From positions 81,586,547 through 81,650,546 of the forward strand of contig CAMGYJ010000005.1 of NCBI GenBank assembly GCA_946122785.1: a stretch of 64,000 nucleotides of DNA, given 5' to 3'. The position numbers and the translations under genes were made by a program. Origin of the DNA: Linum tenue (taxonomy: Eukaryota > Streptophyta > Magnoliopsida > Malpighiales > Linaceae). Below, piece after piece: positions 21,607 through 33,895 of the stretch. Numbering within the stretch: position 1 is the first letter of the stretch; the number at the start of each line of letters is the position of its first letter. A model generated the notes under the pieces. It was not told where the DNA came from. It searched no databases and was given only the letters and a program-made list of their open reading frames with translations.

Positions 21607-22691
21607 GGCTAACCACTAAGCCAAAAATGTAACTAGTAACTAAACTAATAATCTTATCGGTAAACATCCTCTTATTGGTATGAAAAAAATGATTGGTCTA
21701 ATGTTAATACCACTAACCTTAAATTTGAAGGTCTTAGATTTGAATCCTTTAACTAGTACCTAACAACAAAAAATAATTGTCACCTTTATCTAAAAAACAT
21801 CCTCTTATTGGTTCGGTTAATTAACCACTAACCAATAACAACCTCCACATGTGATACTTCTCTTCAGCTATTTTAATTTTTTTTGTTGGTACTTTAATAA
21901 TAAATTATAATCAAACAAAAAAGTGAAGATCATTTAAAAATAATTCTAAATGGTTAGCATAAAATAGTAATTATAAGAAATTATATCAATATAATACGTC
22001 ATCTATCATGAATTCATAATCTAAATCCAAATCTCAATACATCAAATTTTGAATAACCAAACGTGTTCTTCTCGTTAGTAGTACCAAGTAGGCAAGTACC
22101 AACTAGCTGGACATCAAACACAAGCACCATCACTCACAAACATCAAAGAAATGAAGACTACTAGGTACTGAGGTTTGCTTCATCGACTAGAAAGGGGAAC
22201 TGGAGAGAGGTGAGACTTTTAGGTTCTAACTCTTTCAAACATTTGAGATTTCGGGTGGACGACTGTTTGCAATTGGTGAGAATTGAGATATTTCGAGATT
22301 GACTTTGGTTGGTCTTGAATTTTGCCTTTCTTCCCCATAGTCAAAACTCAAACGATGTAGTTATACTAGTAGTCGGTTATTTGATTCTTTAGTGGTTAAC
22401 TTAATCGATTAGTAGCTAACCACTAAGCAAAATCAGCTAGAAAATCACTAAACAATTATTAATTATCAATTAACCACTACTCATCATTATCAGCTTGATT
22501 ATTCGTTCTAATCGATATCTGGCTAACTATTCACATTCCTAGATGCACTCATTGATAAATTATGGTGTATATTTTAATATTTTTCAATTTATGATTGTAG
22601 AAACAAAAAATTTATTATCATAACTGTATAGCTACATTATGGCAAGACGACCAGGAAAGACCGAGGAATATGAAAATTAAATCCCACCAGG
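21607..22691. other. No gene seen; AT-rich repeats
   Basis: Contains scattered related words such as CTAACCACTAA and AACATCCTCTTATTGGT (twice, 21665 and 21797), probably remnants of old terminal-repeat elements. No conserved coding frame. Confidence 0.35.
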
Positions 22692-22701
22692 CCACCATGA
22701 C

Positions 22702-23707
22702 GGGAATGGATCAGGTCAGTAATTTTGTGGTGAGTAACCATGAGTAACCTGTCCACATCAGCATGACATCAGTATCCTCGCTCTCATGGAAAGTCTTTAA
22801 TTTTTCCCTCTTTAATCTTTGACGGACGATTTCTCGCTCATTTTAAGTCGAAATTTAATTTTTTTTGCACAGTTAGATCAGATTAATTGTGCTCTTCAAA
22901 ATGATATCCACTTTAATATATTTTTCGAACAAAAAAAATTGAGCCATTTTTTACCAGCCTATACCATATGGTATTGACTGGTATTGAAATAAAAACATAC
23001 CTATGTTTTGAAAAAGTACCATGGTGGTATGAACAAACCAATACTGTAGGATGGTTGAATACATGATAGTAGAAATATATTAATTGTAATTTACGACTTT
23101 TAACATTGTATACCACACAATACCACCCCGTACTAGGGTGGTATTGTATGATATTTTTTGGTCCTGTAATTTGTTCACCCAGAAATTTGTAGATCCAATA
23201 GATCATGATGAACTCGTCCCTTCTATGCAAACGTTTTCAAAAACGAATTAAAAACGAAGAAAATACCATACAATACCACCCCGTACCAGGGTGGTATTGT
23301 ATGGTATTGTGTGATATTTTTTGGTCCTGTAATTTGTTCACCCAGAAATTTGTAGATCCAGTAGATCATGATGAACTCATCCCTGCTGTGCAAGCGTTTT
23401 CAAAAACGAATTAAAAACGAAGAAGATACCATATGGTATGCAGTTGGTACCGAGAGGCCAGAATTTTTTTTCCTAAAAAAATATTGAAAATTGATCTCAT
23501 TTTGTAGAGCACGGTGAACTCGTTTCATCTGTGCAAAAAAAATTAAAATCCGAGTTAAAACGAAAAAGATATGAGTCAATTAAGAAAACTAGTGAAAATA
23601 AAAATAGTCTTTAATTCTCCATCCTTAGATCTGGATTTTCTAAATGAAGGGTCCAGATTTGGTTATTGATGGGTGCATAACCATGGGTTATGCACCCTAT
23701 CTTGAGC
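22702..23707. mobile_element. Mutator-like MITE upstream of AMT2
   Basis: The 10-bp direct repeat CCACCATGAC flanks it (22692-22701 and 23708-23717). Ends start GGGAATGGATCAGGTCAGTAA and finish in a GGGCTCAAGATAGGGTGCAT-type inverted partner, partly decayed. It is homologous to 25588-27002 in the AMT2 intron, sharing GGATCAGGTCAGTAA, TGAGTAACCTGTCCACATCA and a GTCCAGATTT end block. It carries an internal tandem duplication. It ends 218 bp before the AMT2 start codon. Confidence 0.8.
23112..23420. repeat. Tandem duplication inside the MITE
   Basis: Two units of about 153 bp, starting at 23112 and 23265, contain AATACCACCCCGTAC, TTTGGTCCTGTAATTTGTTC and TTTTCAAAAACGAATTAAAA. Only one unit-equivalent is seen in the intron copy. 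Confidence 0.75.
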
Positions 23708-23925
23708 CCACCATGACCCCTCTTCCCTAAAGTCCAAGTCCACTTCACAGCCGCAGTATGAACTCAGCTCAAAATCAACGAAACTTCCAGTAGGAAACCA
23801 CCGCGCCACGCCTTCCGCAAAATCCCACATAAAACCCGTAACAGAGAGTAGTTCAATCGTCGCAGCAGCTTCTTCATACTCCGATTAACCCCCCGTCCGT
23901 CCCATAACAGAAGTGACCCAGAAAA

Positions 23926-26900
23926 ATGGAGCAGATCCCAATAGCCTACAGATCGCTGGACCCAGCGGTGCCAGAATGGCTAAACAAAGGCGACAACGCC
24001 TGGCAGATGACGGCATCCGCCCTCGTCTCGATTCAGAGCATGCCGGGACTCGTAATCCTCTACGCCAGCATCGTGAAGAAGAAATGGGCAGTCAATTCGG
24101 CCTTCATGGCGCTCTACGCCTTCGCCGCCGTCCTGATTTGCTGGGTCCTGCTCTGTTACCGGATGGCCTTCGGCGACGAGCTCTTGCCCTTTTGGGGGAA
24201 AGGCGCCCCTGCTCTCGGCCAGAAGTACCTAATCCGTCGAGCCATCGTCCCCGAGAGCCGCCACCGACAGGAGGACGGGACTTACCACGTCGCGGAGCCG
24301 TTTTACCCCATGGCGACTTTGGTCTACTTCCAGTTCACCTTCGCAGCGATCACGATGATTCTGCTCGCCGGCTCCGTTTTGGGGCGGATGAACATTCGGG
24401 CCTGGATGGCTTTCGTCCCGCTCTGGCTCGTCTTTTCTTACACGGTTGGGGCTTTTAGCCTGTGGGGCGGCGGGTTTCTTTACCACTGGGGAGTAATTGA
24501 TTACTCCGGCGGCTACGTCATTCATCTCTCCTCCGGGATCGCCGGTCTCACTGCCGCTTACTGGGTAATTAATTCAATTAAATTCAATTCAATTGAAGTT
24601 GATTGATTAGATTAGATGAGATTGAATCAGGGCAATTAATGATTTGATTTTGGCGGGGCAGGTTGGGCCGCGGCTGAAAGCGGATAGGGAAAGGTTCCCG
24701 CCGAACAACGTCCTGCTGATGCTCGCCGGCGCGGGGCTTCTGTGGATGGGGTGGTCGGGGTTCAACGGTGGGGCGCCTTACGCGGCGAACATCGACGCCT
24801 CGCTGGCGATTCTGAACACGAATGTTTGCGCGGCGACGAGCTTGCTGGTGTGGACGTCGCTGGACGTGGTGTTCTTCGGGAAGCCGTCGGTGATCGGAGC
24901 CGTGCAGGGGATGATGACGGGGCTTGTTTGTATTACTCCCGGCGCAGGTTCGTTTAGAATTCCTGAGACTTGCTGGATTGATTTGGAAGGTATTTGTTTT
25001 ACGGGTACTGAAATGAGAAGAATTTTGTGTGGAATTTTGTGATGGGTGTAGGGTTGGTACAATCGTGGGCGGCTATAGTGATGGGAATGCTTTCTGGTAG
25101 CATTCCATGGGTGTCAATGATGGTTCTCCACAAGAAGTCAGCACTGCTACAGAAGGTAATTCTCCCGTCTACTCGTGTTTTCATATATATTCTCTTCTCT
25201 TTCCACTTTGTCCTAGGCAGCTACTTGATTGACTTTTCGGGGTTTCTCATTTGAAGTTTCTTATGGGCAGATTAAGTATTGTTGAGTTATTTGGTTCAAA
25301 ACTATTTTGTTTGACGAAAATATTTGAAATGTGATATATTTTAGTATAATATTTATTTTTTATTCAAATCTTTTTCAGATTCATTTATATTATTTAAATC
25401 TATCAAAATATTGAGAATTAATCAAATATTAACTTTCAATTAGCAATTTTATTAGTAATATTGATTTGACAAAATGATAATGAGTGGAAGAGACTCATTA
25501 AGGTCAATATTCCAAAATTTTAATATTTTAACTAAGATTAAAGTTATAAAATTATTAACAATAACGTAAAAATGACTAATATTTTAAGGGAGCGGATCAG
25601 GTCAGTAACCCTATGGTCAATAACCATGAGTAACCTGTCCACATCAACATGACATCAATATCCCTCTCTCTCCTGGAAAGTTTTTGACAATTGATAAAAG
25701 TCGTCCTTAAAATTACTATTGATTGTCCTACAAAAATAACAAAGTTACAATTTTAACATTTTGGCATCTTTAGCGAACAAACATCACTTTGACCTAAAAA
25801 ATGAAAAACACTCAATCTCCCCCACACTCTTGAATTCATCGTTGACATTCTCGAGTCATAATCGTTGGGAATACGTCTGAATCATGAGTAGTGACTTCGA
25901 CGAGGTAAAAATCCGATTTTTTTTCAAAAAAATCCAAAACCCCTCAACTTAAGCCAATTTTCGGTTGTACCATGGCTCAACCTAAGGCAATTTTCGGTTG
26001 AGCCATGGTGCAACCGAAGGTGATTTTCGGTTGAGGGGTTTTGGAATTTTTTTGGATTTGTTTGGTTTATATCAATAATTTTATATTCTTTTACTATGAT
26101 TTATGGTTCGGTCCATAAGATAATTTGTTGGATTTTGGTTTATATTTTTTTTAGATTTATGGAAGGGGGAGGGGTTGTTTGTTTTGTGTTTGATTTTATA
26201 ATTCAAAATGGGCAATTCCGTAAACTACATATTAAGTTAGGGCGATGGTTAGTAATTTTTAGGATGACCTTTAACCATTCAGAAGTCTTTTATCTTTTCC
26301 CATTTAATCTTTAACGGACGATTTCTCTTTCGTTTTAAGTCGAATTTTTTTTTTTGCACAGATAAATCAAATTAAATGTGCTCTTTAAAATGATATCCAC
26401 TTTGATATATTTTTAGTACAAAAAAAATTGAATAATTTTTTTACCAGTCATTACCATATGGTATGCTCCTATTTAATACCATATGGTAAGAAAGCGTACC
26501 ATGATGGTATGGATATACCAATATGGTAAGAAGGTTGAATACATAATAATAGGAGTATACTGTCATTTACGACTTTTATCATTGTTTACTACAAGTTACC
26601 ACAAGTTACCACCCACATACCATAGTGGTAAAGAATGATAATTTTGGTCTAGTATTTTTTTCACCCAGAAATTTATAGATCCAATAGATCATGATGAACT
26701 CGTTCCTTCTGAGCAAATGTTTTCAAAAACGACTTAAAAAGGAAGAAGTTACCATATGGTATGTGGTTGGTAAAAAAAATTTTCAAAATATATTGAAAAT
26801 TGATCTCATTTTGTAGAGCACAACGAACTCGTACCATCTATGAAAAAAAAAATTGAAATCCGAGTTAGAACGAAGAAGATAAAAGCCGATTAAGAAAACG

Positions 26901-27964
26901 AGAGAAAATAAAATGCTTTTAATTGACAACCCTTAGATTTGAATTTTCTGGATCCACTTAGATCTAAAAGGTCCAGATTTAGTTACTGACCCTATCCTAA
27001 GCATATTTTAATGCATTATGAAAAATTTGGATTATTAATAGAATTTTAATAGGTTTGGATAGTATAAAACAATCTGAAAAATATTTAGATAAAAAATAGA
27101 CATTACCCTTGAGTTATATGAATTGATTTATTGCTTAGTTATTTTAAACAACACTTAAATAACTAAGAAATTCACATTTAAAAAAAAGCTTCATTTTGCT
27201 CTATAATAACGCATGTAAAAATGATGTGTTCAAACGATTCGTAATGAAATATACTTTAACCTTTTGTACTTTTGGATCATCCAAAATGATGAAATATATT
27301 TTCTATTTCATATATAGCCTCTAATATCACATTTTTAGTTTTTACGATTTTAACATACTGTGATTATATGCCGAGCCCAATTATCTATTTTTAATACAAC
27401 TAAACATGTGATATAATCTTCATCATATATTCATATTACCAATTTGGAATATATAACTTAACTTAAGTAATAAATTCTTCATGTATATGTGCGTATTTGG
27501 TTGTATTATTATGCCGCTAGATTTCGGAGTGTAACTATTATAGCAAATAATTTGTCTAAGAAATAATAAATAGAGGTTATCTAAGAGTGATTAATTTGTT
27601 CATATAATAATTTTAAAAATTAAAATATTATAGTAAAAATGAAACAAAAGCTAAATGTTAACCACACCAATATTTGACCATACAAAAAACCAACAAGAAA
27701 TATATAAAGAATAACATGAGAAACAAAAGGTAAGAAGGGACCACCGAGCTTACCTCATAAGTGATACAAATATTTGGTTTAATTTGAAAAGAGGACTAAA
27801 TCGATGTATTTCTATAAGCTGGGTTAACTCATATTTTTTTCTATTAAAAGTTTAAAACCCTAAGAAGAATGAATATAGGTTGAGTCAACGAAAAAAATAC
27901 ATAGGTTGTGAATTACAGGATAAGATATTTTCTAAGGTTATAAAAATAAGTGCTATAAAAGCCC

Positions 27965-28003
<39 letters not shown>

Positions 28004-28780
28004 TTAATAATAATAAAATCCAAACCTAACCCCGATCAATGATGAGATATTTTTCTAGGGCCGGAAAAATGTAGTACCAAGTACCAACCATTAAGAACCT
28101 TCTGTTGCGTTGAGTTGAGTCCAAGTTGGTCTTATATTTAATCGATTGCAACTTTTGACCCATCAAATTCAAAGCCACAGATGAGAATTGAGAAGGACCC
28201 ATCTCATCTGCGTCATAAGTTTGACTTGTCCAAGATGACTTCATCGAGCCCAATGGGCCCATGATCCACCTAGTAATGACAAAATAGAATTCATTCTACA
28301 ATTAGATTTCTCATTTGGCCTTGGTTTTTCCATGCTCTGAAGGTAGACGACACACTAGGCGCGTTCCACACCCACGCGGTGGCGGGGCTATTGGGCGGCC
28401 TGCTGACGGGACTCCTAGCCGAGCCGGAGCTATGCGAGCTCATCCTTCCGATCAAAACCAGGGGAGCATTCTACGGCGGCAATGGAGGGGTCCAGTTCCT
28501 CAAGCAAATCGTAGCGGCGCTGTTCGTGATCGGCTGGAACGTGGTCTCCACCACCCTCATACTTCTGGCCATTAGGTTGTTCATCCCTTTGCGAATGCCC
28601 GAGGATCAGCTAGCCATCGGCGACGACGCCGTTCACGGCGAGGAAGCTTATGCACTTTGGGGCGACGGCGAGAAGTTCGACCCTACTAAGCATGGCTGGA
28701 ATACCGGTGCCAATTATGCTGAAGACATCGCACCCTCTCCTTATATCAACGGTGCTAGAGGCTTGACAATCAATTTGTAA
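23926..28780 (+). CDS. AMT2: AMT2-type ammonium transporter (4 exons, 488 aa)
   Basis: Plasma-membrane ammonium transporter of the Amt/Rh family, AMT2 subfamily, which moves NH4+/NH3 into cells. Exons by GT/AG sites and frame: 23926-24564, 24662-24947, 25052-25155, 28343-28780. The spliced frame is uninterrupted at 488 residues, the usual AMT2 length. Family signatures: [36 protein letters not shown] and [10 protein letters not shown]. Pore residues equivalent to E. coli AmtB D160, H168 and H318 are present as D192 (VIDYSGG), H200 (YVIHLSSG) and H354 (FHTHAVAG). The tail [19 protein letters not shown] matches the conserved cytosolic C-terminus used for trimer gating, with the regulatory Thr retained. 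The start is the first ATG in frame, before [13 protein letters not shown]. Intron 3 (3187 bp) holds a MITE and a TAA microsatellite. Coding GC is far above the surroundings. Confidence 0.95.
25588..27002. mobile_element. Mutator-like MITE in AMT2 intron 3
   Basis: A perfect 9-bp TSD ATATTTTAA lies at 25579-25587 and 27003-27011. Ends GGGAGCGGATCAGGTCAGTAAC and its inverted partner GTTACTGACCCTATCCTAAGC are imperfect TIRs. It is homologous to 22702-23707 and in the same orientation, but has about 600 extra bp (roughly 25680-26280), including a threefold TTTTCGGTTG motif. No coding capacity. It lies entirely within the intron, away from the splice sites. Confidence 0.85.
27966..28016. repeat. 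(TAA)n microsatellite in AMT2 intron 3
   Basis: About 50 bp of ATA/TAA repeats with one ATATTAATA interruption. Confidence 0.95.
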
Positions 28781-29183
28781 GGTGAAGAATATACATATTG
28801 TGAGTTTTTTGTTTTTTTTCTTCGTGTTTAAGTTCTCTCAGGGTTTTTGTATGTATTCAGGTTATATCTATTATATATTATTATATCAGTTGGTTCGACA
28901 GCTGTTTTGTGAACATCAGAACCCAACGATCAGTGTTTGCTATCTAGTCCGTCGCCTAAAACAGTAACAATATACCTCACACAAGTGAATGATCGCAATG
29001 ATGGATCTTACAGCAAATTGGCAGGCAGTTTCTTCGTAAACTTGTTTCGGCAGTACCAGTAAAAAGAAACCAAGAATGACACCACCTTCTGAATATGGTA
29101 CGAGTGTTATATGCTGTTCAGTGAACTATATATGTCCAAACGTTTCGTTGGCAGGAGTAGTTGAGAAGGGCTCCTTTGTTTAC

Positions 29184-31204
29184 CTAATCAAACCTTTCCC
29201 ATTCCTCGGTGATGGCAGTTGAAGAAGATGTCCCCGGCGGTGGTGGCGTCAAGCTTCCCATTCCGGAGTCAAACGTTTCCCAATCAGTCGTCACGGTGGC
29301 AACATTGACGTTTGTGTTGACTGGCTTCGCATTTGTTGCCTTCAAGTTGTCCAGCAGCTCGTGGAAATTCTGGATTCGCCGCACCTGTAGTAATGTTCAA
29401 ACAAGTTTAACACCAGCAATCTTAGGACCTCGTACCTTTCAGTCACAGACAGTTGGCGTGTCTCTGGTTGATCAAATAACAAATCTCTCGATGGAATACA
29501 ACCTTACAATTTCAAATTTCTACTACTCGAAATATGACAGCCGAACGTTTATGTGACCATCTAGTTATTCGACCATCATTCACTTGTTTTAGTAAGTTTT
29601 CTACAATCTCCCACTTTTACTATTAGGCTGAATCAAACATAGGCAGAATATCCTGCAAATGGCAGTACAAATTTTTAAACCTAATCTACCATTTCTTGAC
29701 TTGACTAGGCATCACATCTACATCCATCAGGCCTGCTATATGCTGACGTCGCTTGCATTTGGAGAAACTACGGTAATGAGTCTAGTAGCATGCCCATGGT
29801 TGAATCGCCACAACATTTAGCTAAAACTCATTCAGACAAAAACAGAACTAACACAGAAAAACTTACCTCAGCCTTCCGTTGAACCCTAGCTTCTCCTTCA
29901 GCCTCGATCATATCCAGTTTCAGCAACTGCCTCATCAGTAACTCTGCCGATACAACAAATTCCTTTTCAGCAACCTTTGTTCCACAATTGATAGCAACTT
30001 CAAGTGCAGACACCTGTTTAGTAAATGGAAAGGAGGGAGATCTCAGGCAAAAACATAACAAGTGAAGTCTGATACAGCTAAGCCAATCGAACTCGATGGA
30101 CTCACTCTTCCGGCCAGCATATCAACCTCAGCCCTAACTTCATCAATAGCTCGAAGCGCCTTCAAGATCTCCTCTTTGTCCTCCACTTCAGAGATTGAAG
30201 GCTGCTGCTCTTCTTCTTTGATATCTTCGGTTGATGTTTCTTCCTCTCTTCCTTTCACCTCTGGTTGTGGCATCTCTGGAAGTTCCTTCTCTGCACTAAC
30301 TGGCTCCTCCAATACCAAAATCTTCGCATTATCCTTGACACCGGCATCATGCAAATACTCTCCATCTTCTTTCTCTTTACCTCGGAACAACAGCTTCTGC
30401 CGCCCACATTCCAAACCTGTTCTCTGCTCAATAATCATTTTCAACTCACCTGCAATCAATTAACAATTGATAAGGCATGCATCAAGATGATCAAATGAAG
30501 ATCAGTGCCTAATTCCCAGACAATCAACAAAGTGATCACGTGGCAACTGCTATGAAGGGAAAACTAACGTTTTTCGAGCATTGTAGGCTGAAAGCACATC
30601 AGCAAAACATGCTGATTTGCTAAAAAAATTGATTCTAATCTGAGGCTAGTCAACACCATATAGGGACAACCCTAAGAAAGCAACAATTGAAAGGCTTATA
30701 GAATCCAGATCCGCGATAAAGCCCCATTGAAGCTAAGTTCTTCCAGATAATTCACCATTACAAGTTCAAATAAAGAAGTAAAACTTGTAGGAGCCACGGA
30801 AGAGCCAGATCTCAATCATGCGCAGACTGCCAATCCCTAATATCGTTTAAACGCCATTGGACTCCAAAGGTGGTGCGAATCGAACAGTTAAAGCCGCAAT
30901 TCGCTCAAAGTTTATCGAACGCACTGGGAGTTTCTACTTGCTAAGAAAACCTAGAGTAAACTTATGAGTTCCGTAAGAGGATTTGAAAGCAAACGGAAAA
31001 CGAAGAGAGAATAATACCGAAAGTATACTGAGCGGGGACATGGACCTCATGCTGAGCAGGGACAAGAGCAACATTAATCTTGATCGAAGGCTCACCACCG
31101 GGACTGTGATCAGGATCATCGCCGTCTCTTCTCTGCACCAGCATGCCGCCAGGTCTCACTTCAAGCTCCGTCTCCTCACTCTGGGAAGTCAAGTTGTTCG
31201 TCAT
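29184..31204 (-). CDS. BAG family molecular chaperone regulator (4 exons, 292 aa)
   Basis: Plant BAG1-4-like co-chaperone: an N-terminal ubiquitin-like domain followed by a BAG domain that binds the Hsp70 ATPase domain and promotes nucleotide exchange. Minus-strand exons: 31204-31018, 30449-30106, 30013-29867, 29384-29184, all with GT/AG introns and an open joined frame. RPGGMLVQRRD (residues 17-27) is the conserved plant BAG lead-in. The ubiquitin-like fold spans about 41-111 (YTFGELKMIIEQRTGL, KLLFRGKEKEDGEYLHDAGV). An acidic linker is at 112-155, and the BAG domain at about 158-242 (ALRAIDEVRAEVDMLAGRVS, LLMRQLLKLDMIEAEGEARV, VRRIQNFHELLDNL). The start at 31204 is the only in-frame ATG before RPGGM; an upstream extension of the frame begins only with TTG. 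It converges on AMT2 with a 403-bp gap. Which of BAG1-4 is the orthologue needs a tree. Confidence 0.93.
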
Positions 31205-32699
31205 TTGATCAACCACTCGGGAAATCGGGTTTCCTGCTTCTCCCGCCGGCCGGCTAATATCCGAAAAAAAGTAGGGTAGAAGTAAAGTTCTGAGGAATCG
31301 ATGAAGATTTTTGAAGAAGGTTTTCCCCAAACTTTATGGGCGTAGTAGGCTTTTAATTTTTATCTTCAAAGGGCCGAAAAGAAACGGCGAGTTGGTTTCA
31401 ATGATGGATATATCGCCTTGTCTCTTATCTTATGAAAACACGACGCCCTCGACTTTTTCTCCAGCACTCCGTAGCGGTGTCGTTTAGTTTAACTGCATAT
31501 ATCGTTCAAAATGAGAGTAAATGTCATGCTTGGTCACTAAGAGGCATCACTCATATACATATAATTATATATCAATCCATTTCACCCTACAAACAGACAA
31601 CAACCCTTGAACAAACATTTCACTCTACTAGTACAAACAGATAGCATTCACTCTAAAAAGTACAAACATATAACAGCCCTTGAAGAAGCAGATATAATTA
31701 TACATAATGCTCGCACCCAACTTCCCTCCCTCGAATTCATTGTTCTTTCTTTTTAACTCTCTCGTCCCTACCATCAATCAATCGACTATTCTCACATATA
31801 ACCCAACTTTCCCCTTTCCCTCCCTCGAATCCCAAACCACTCTCACCTGGCTGCCGACGGCGAACGGCAACAGATGGCGACGACGACCGACGATGACGAC
31901 CGGCGAGGACGGTGCTGGTCGATGGCGAGGACGGTGGCGCTGGTCGCTCGCGTGGAGGACGGCGGCGCTGTTCGCTCGCTTGGAGAACGACGATGTCGTG
32001 GCTACTGGTCTCTCTCTCGCGTGGTTGGCTGCTGGTGTCTCCTTTCCCAGAATTGTCGAATGAAACAAATGGGCTATCTAGGGTTATGGGTTTCGGGTTA
32101 AAAGCATATAAACTTCCCCTTATTTTCCAGCCCTGGGCGTCGCCCAACGGATGGGAAGCGCGCTTCCCCGCGCAGAACTGCCGCCTAGGCGTTTTGCCGC
32201 TCGCTTCTGCATTTTGTAGGCCCATCTCAATCGCCCAGCCCAATGCTCCACGTTTCCTCCATGCCCAGCAACTAATCGTGCCTAGGCGCGTCTTCTTGAA
32301 CACTGATTTGATCCAGCCCGATCCTTCCTCTTCTTCCTAACCGAGCTAGATCCATTTTAATCTCGTCAAGATCTTTGCCCCTGCCACAAACACCCTGGAG
32401 CTCCGTTGCCCTCTCCCTCATTTTCTTCACTTCATCGATTAACCTAATCTAGCCACCCCCTTTCGTTTCTTCCTCCTCCTCCTCTGTTCCTAACCCAAAA
32501 TGGCAGGGGGAGTTGGACCCGCCGCTATTACAAGAATCCTTCCTTGTGCTTCTCGATGGTCATCAATGGCGGACGCGTGGAGAATCTGTTGAACAAAGTC
32601 GCATAAGCCATCATAACATCGCAACTTTCATCTTCCTCATCAGCTTACTTCAAATCCCAGAAACCTGCATCCGTCTAGGTACCCCAATCACAAAACCCC

Positions 32700-32985
32700 A
32701 CAAGAAATTCCCTTCATCCACCTGCGATTCATGCCCCTGCCGCCTGGACCTCTATCCAACGATGAAGAACTTCCGTTGTGGTCAACCACGCCCTGGATCT
32801 CCAAATTAAACTCCTTCACCAAATTCTTCTCTAGCCTTCAATCACCCAACCTCTTACTCAACCACCCATTCATCCTCTATCTCTCCACAAACGCTGGCCA
32901 CGAGGTGATGGCCCTCCAGAACATGGGCTTCATCGATTGGATCAGGGTCTCCGTCGTGCACCCATCGCCGGAACTAATTCAAGTC
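32700..32985 (+). pseudogene. Captured fragment of a plant SAM-dependent methyltransferase-like gene
   Basis: The frame contains LPLWSTTPWISKLNSFTKF, then FFSSLQSPNLLLNH and LSTNAGHEVMALQNMGFIDW. This resembles a plant methyltransferase-superfamily protein in which the AGHEVMALQNMG block is the SAM-binding motif I. The match is from memory and needs BLASTP. The fragment stops at a G-run near 32990 without the rest of the catalytic domain, so it is not a gene. Confidence 0.5.
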
Positions 32986-33744
32986 AAGGAGGGGGGGGGG
33001 GAGAGTGAGAGAATAACTAGTCGCCGGAAGGGGGATTCGACGAGGAAGGCAGTTGTTTGCCGTTGATTTGTTGTCCTCAAGAACACCCGACGAAGACAAG
33101 GCAGTAGATCCGAATATGACTCCGAGACCTGACAGCGGCGGTGGCAGCGGTCTGATCCCGATTCTTCCCTTCTCGTTGATGCGTGTGGCGGGGATTCTAG
33201 GGGTGATGAAATCGATTTCATCGGGGCTACAACCAGGAGAGGCGGTGATGGACATAAAGAGAGGGAGGCAAGGAGGAAAATCATTAATGGTAACTTATGT
33301 GCATATAATTTTGGGAGTTAGGGTTTTTTCATTCGGGTCAAAATGGGGAAGAAGAGGTGGTTAGGTCATGGGTTGGGTTGGATTGGATTGGGTTGGTTGG
33401 GTGATGAGTATGTTATGTGGCAGGTTTAATGACGTGGCAGGTCAAGTATGAAATTTTTTAGGGCTAAATTGCAAGTTTGGTCACTTGAATTACTAGTAAA
33501 ATTCCCGTTAGCAACTAGAATTACTTTATTTCATCCGTAGTCACTTAAATGAGGTTAATAGTTCAAGTTTGGTCACTGCCGTTAGTCTCCGTTAACTTTT
33601 GCTGATGTGGCGGTCAACTATAATAGTTGACCGTTAAATGAGTGATGTGGCAATTAAAAATAATAAAATAAAATTATTTTTTATTTTCTATTTTCCAGAT
33701 AATTATTATAAATTAAAAAAAATCCTAATTCTTTTAGTTATTAT

Positions 33745-33895
33745 TTTCCACCGCCAGATCGTTCCTCTCCACCGATGCCGCTCGTAAAACCTCCTGGCCG
33801 ATTTTCCTCGCCACCGAGATCTTGATCTCGTCTCTCAACCTTGAGTTCAGCACCACCCACGGCGACTCCTTCCTGTATACCTCCTCCGCAAGCCA
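33745..33895 (-). pseudogene. Captured exon fragment, family not recognised
   Basis: The minus-strand frame reads EWLAEEVYRKESPWVVLNSR, then LRDEIKISVARKIGQEVLRA. It is in a different frame from the preceding membrane-protein piece and begins where that similarity stops, so it appears to come from another gene. I cannot assign it. Confidence 0.4.

Noticed and set aside
21286..21612. 108-codon hydrophobic ORF
   Set aside because: It runs through the right TSD of a target-primed insertion and has low-complexity Phe/Cys/Ser content, so it is not a gene.
23112..23420. CRISPR-like or satellite array
   Set aside because: Only two units, inside a MITE; no spacer-repeat structure, and the genome is a plant.
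31205..31330. N-terminal extension of the BAG protein (42 residues)
   Set aside because: The frame is open but starts only with TTG and shows no conserved sequence; the first ATG at 31204 precedes the family motif RPGGM.
31737..32303. 188-codon minus-strand ORF in the outer MULE
   Set aside because: GC-rich, Arg/Ser/Pro-biased composition typical of chance open frames; several overlapping frames are equally open and no motif is visible.
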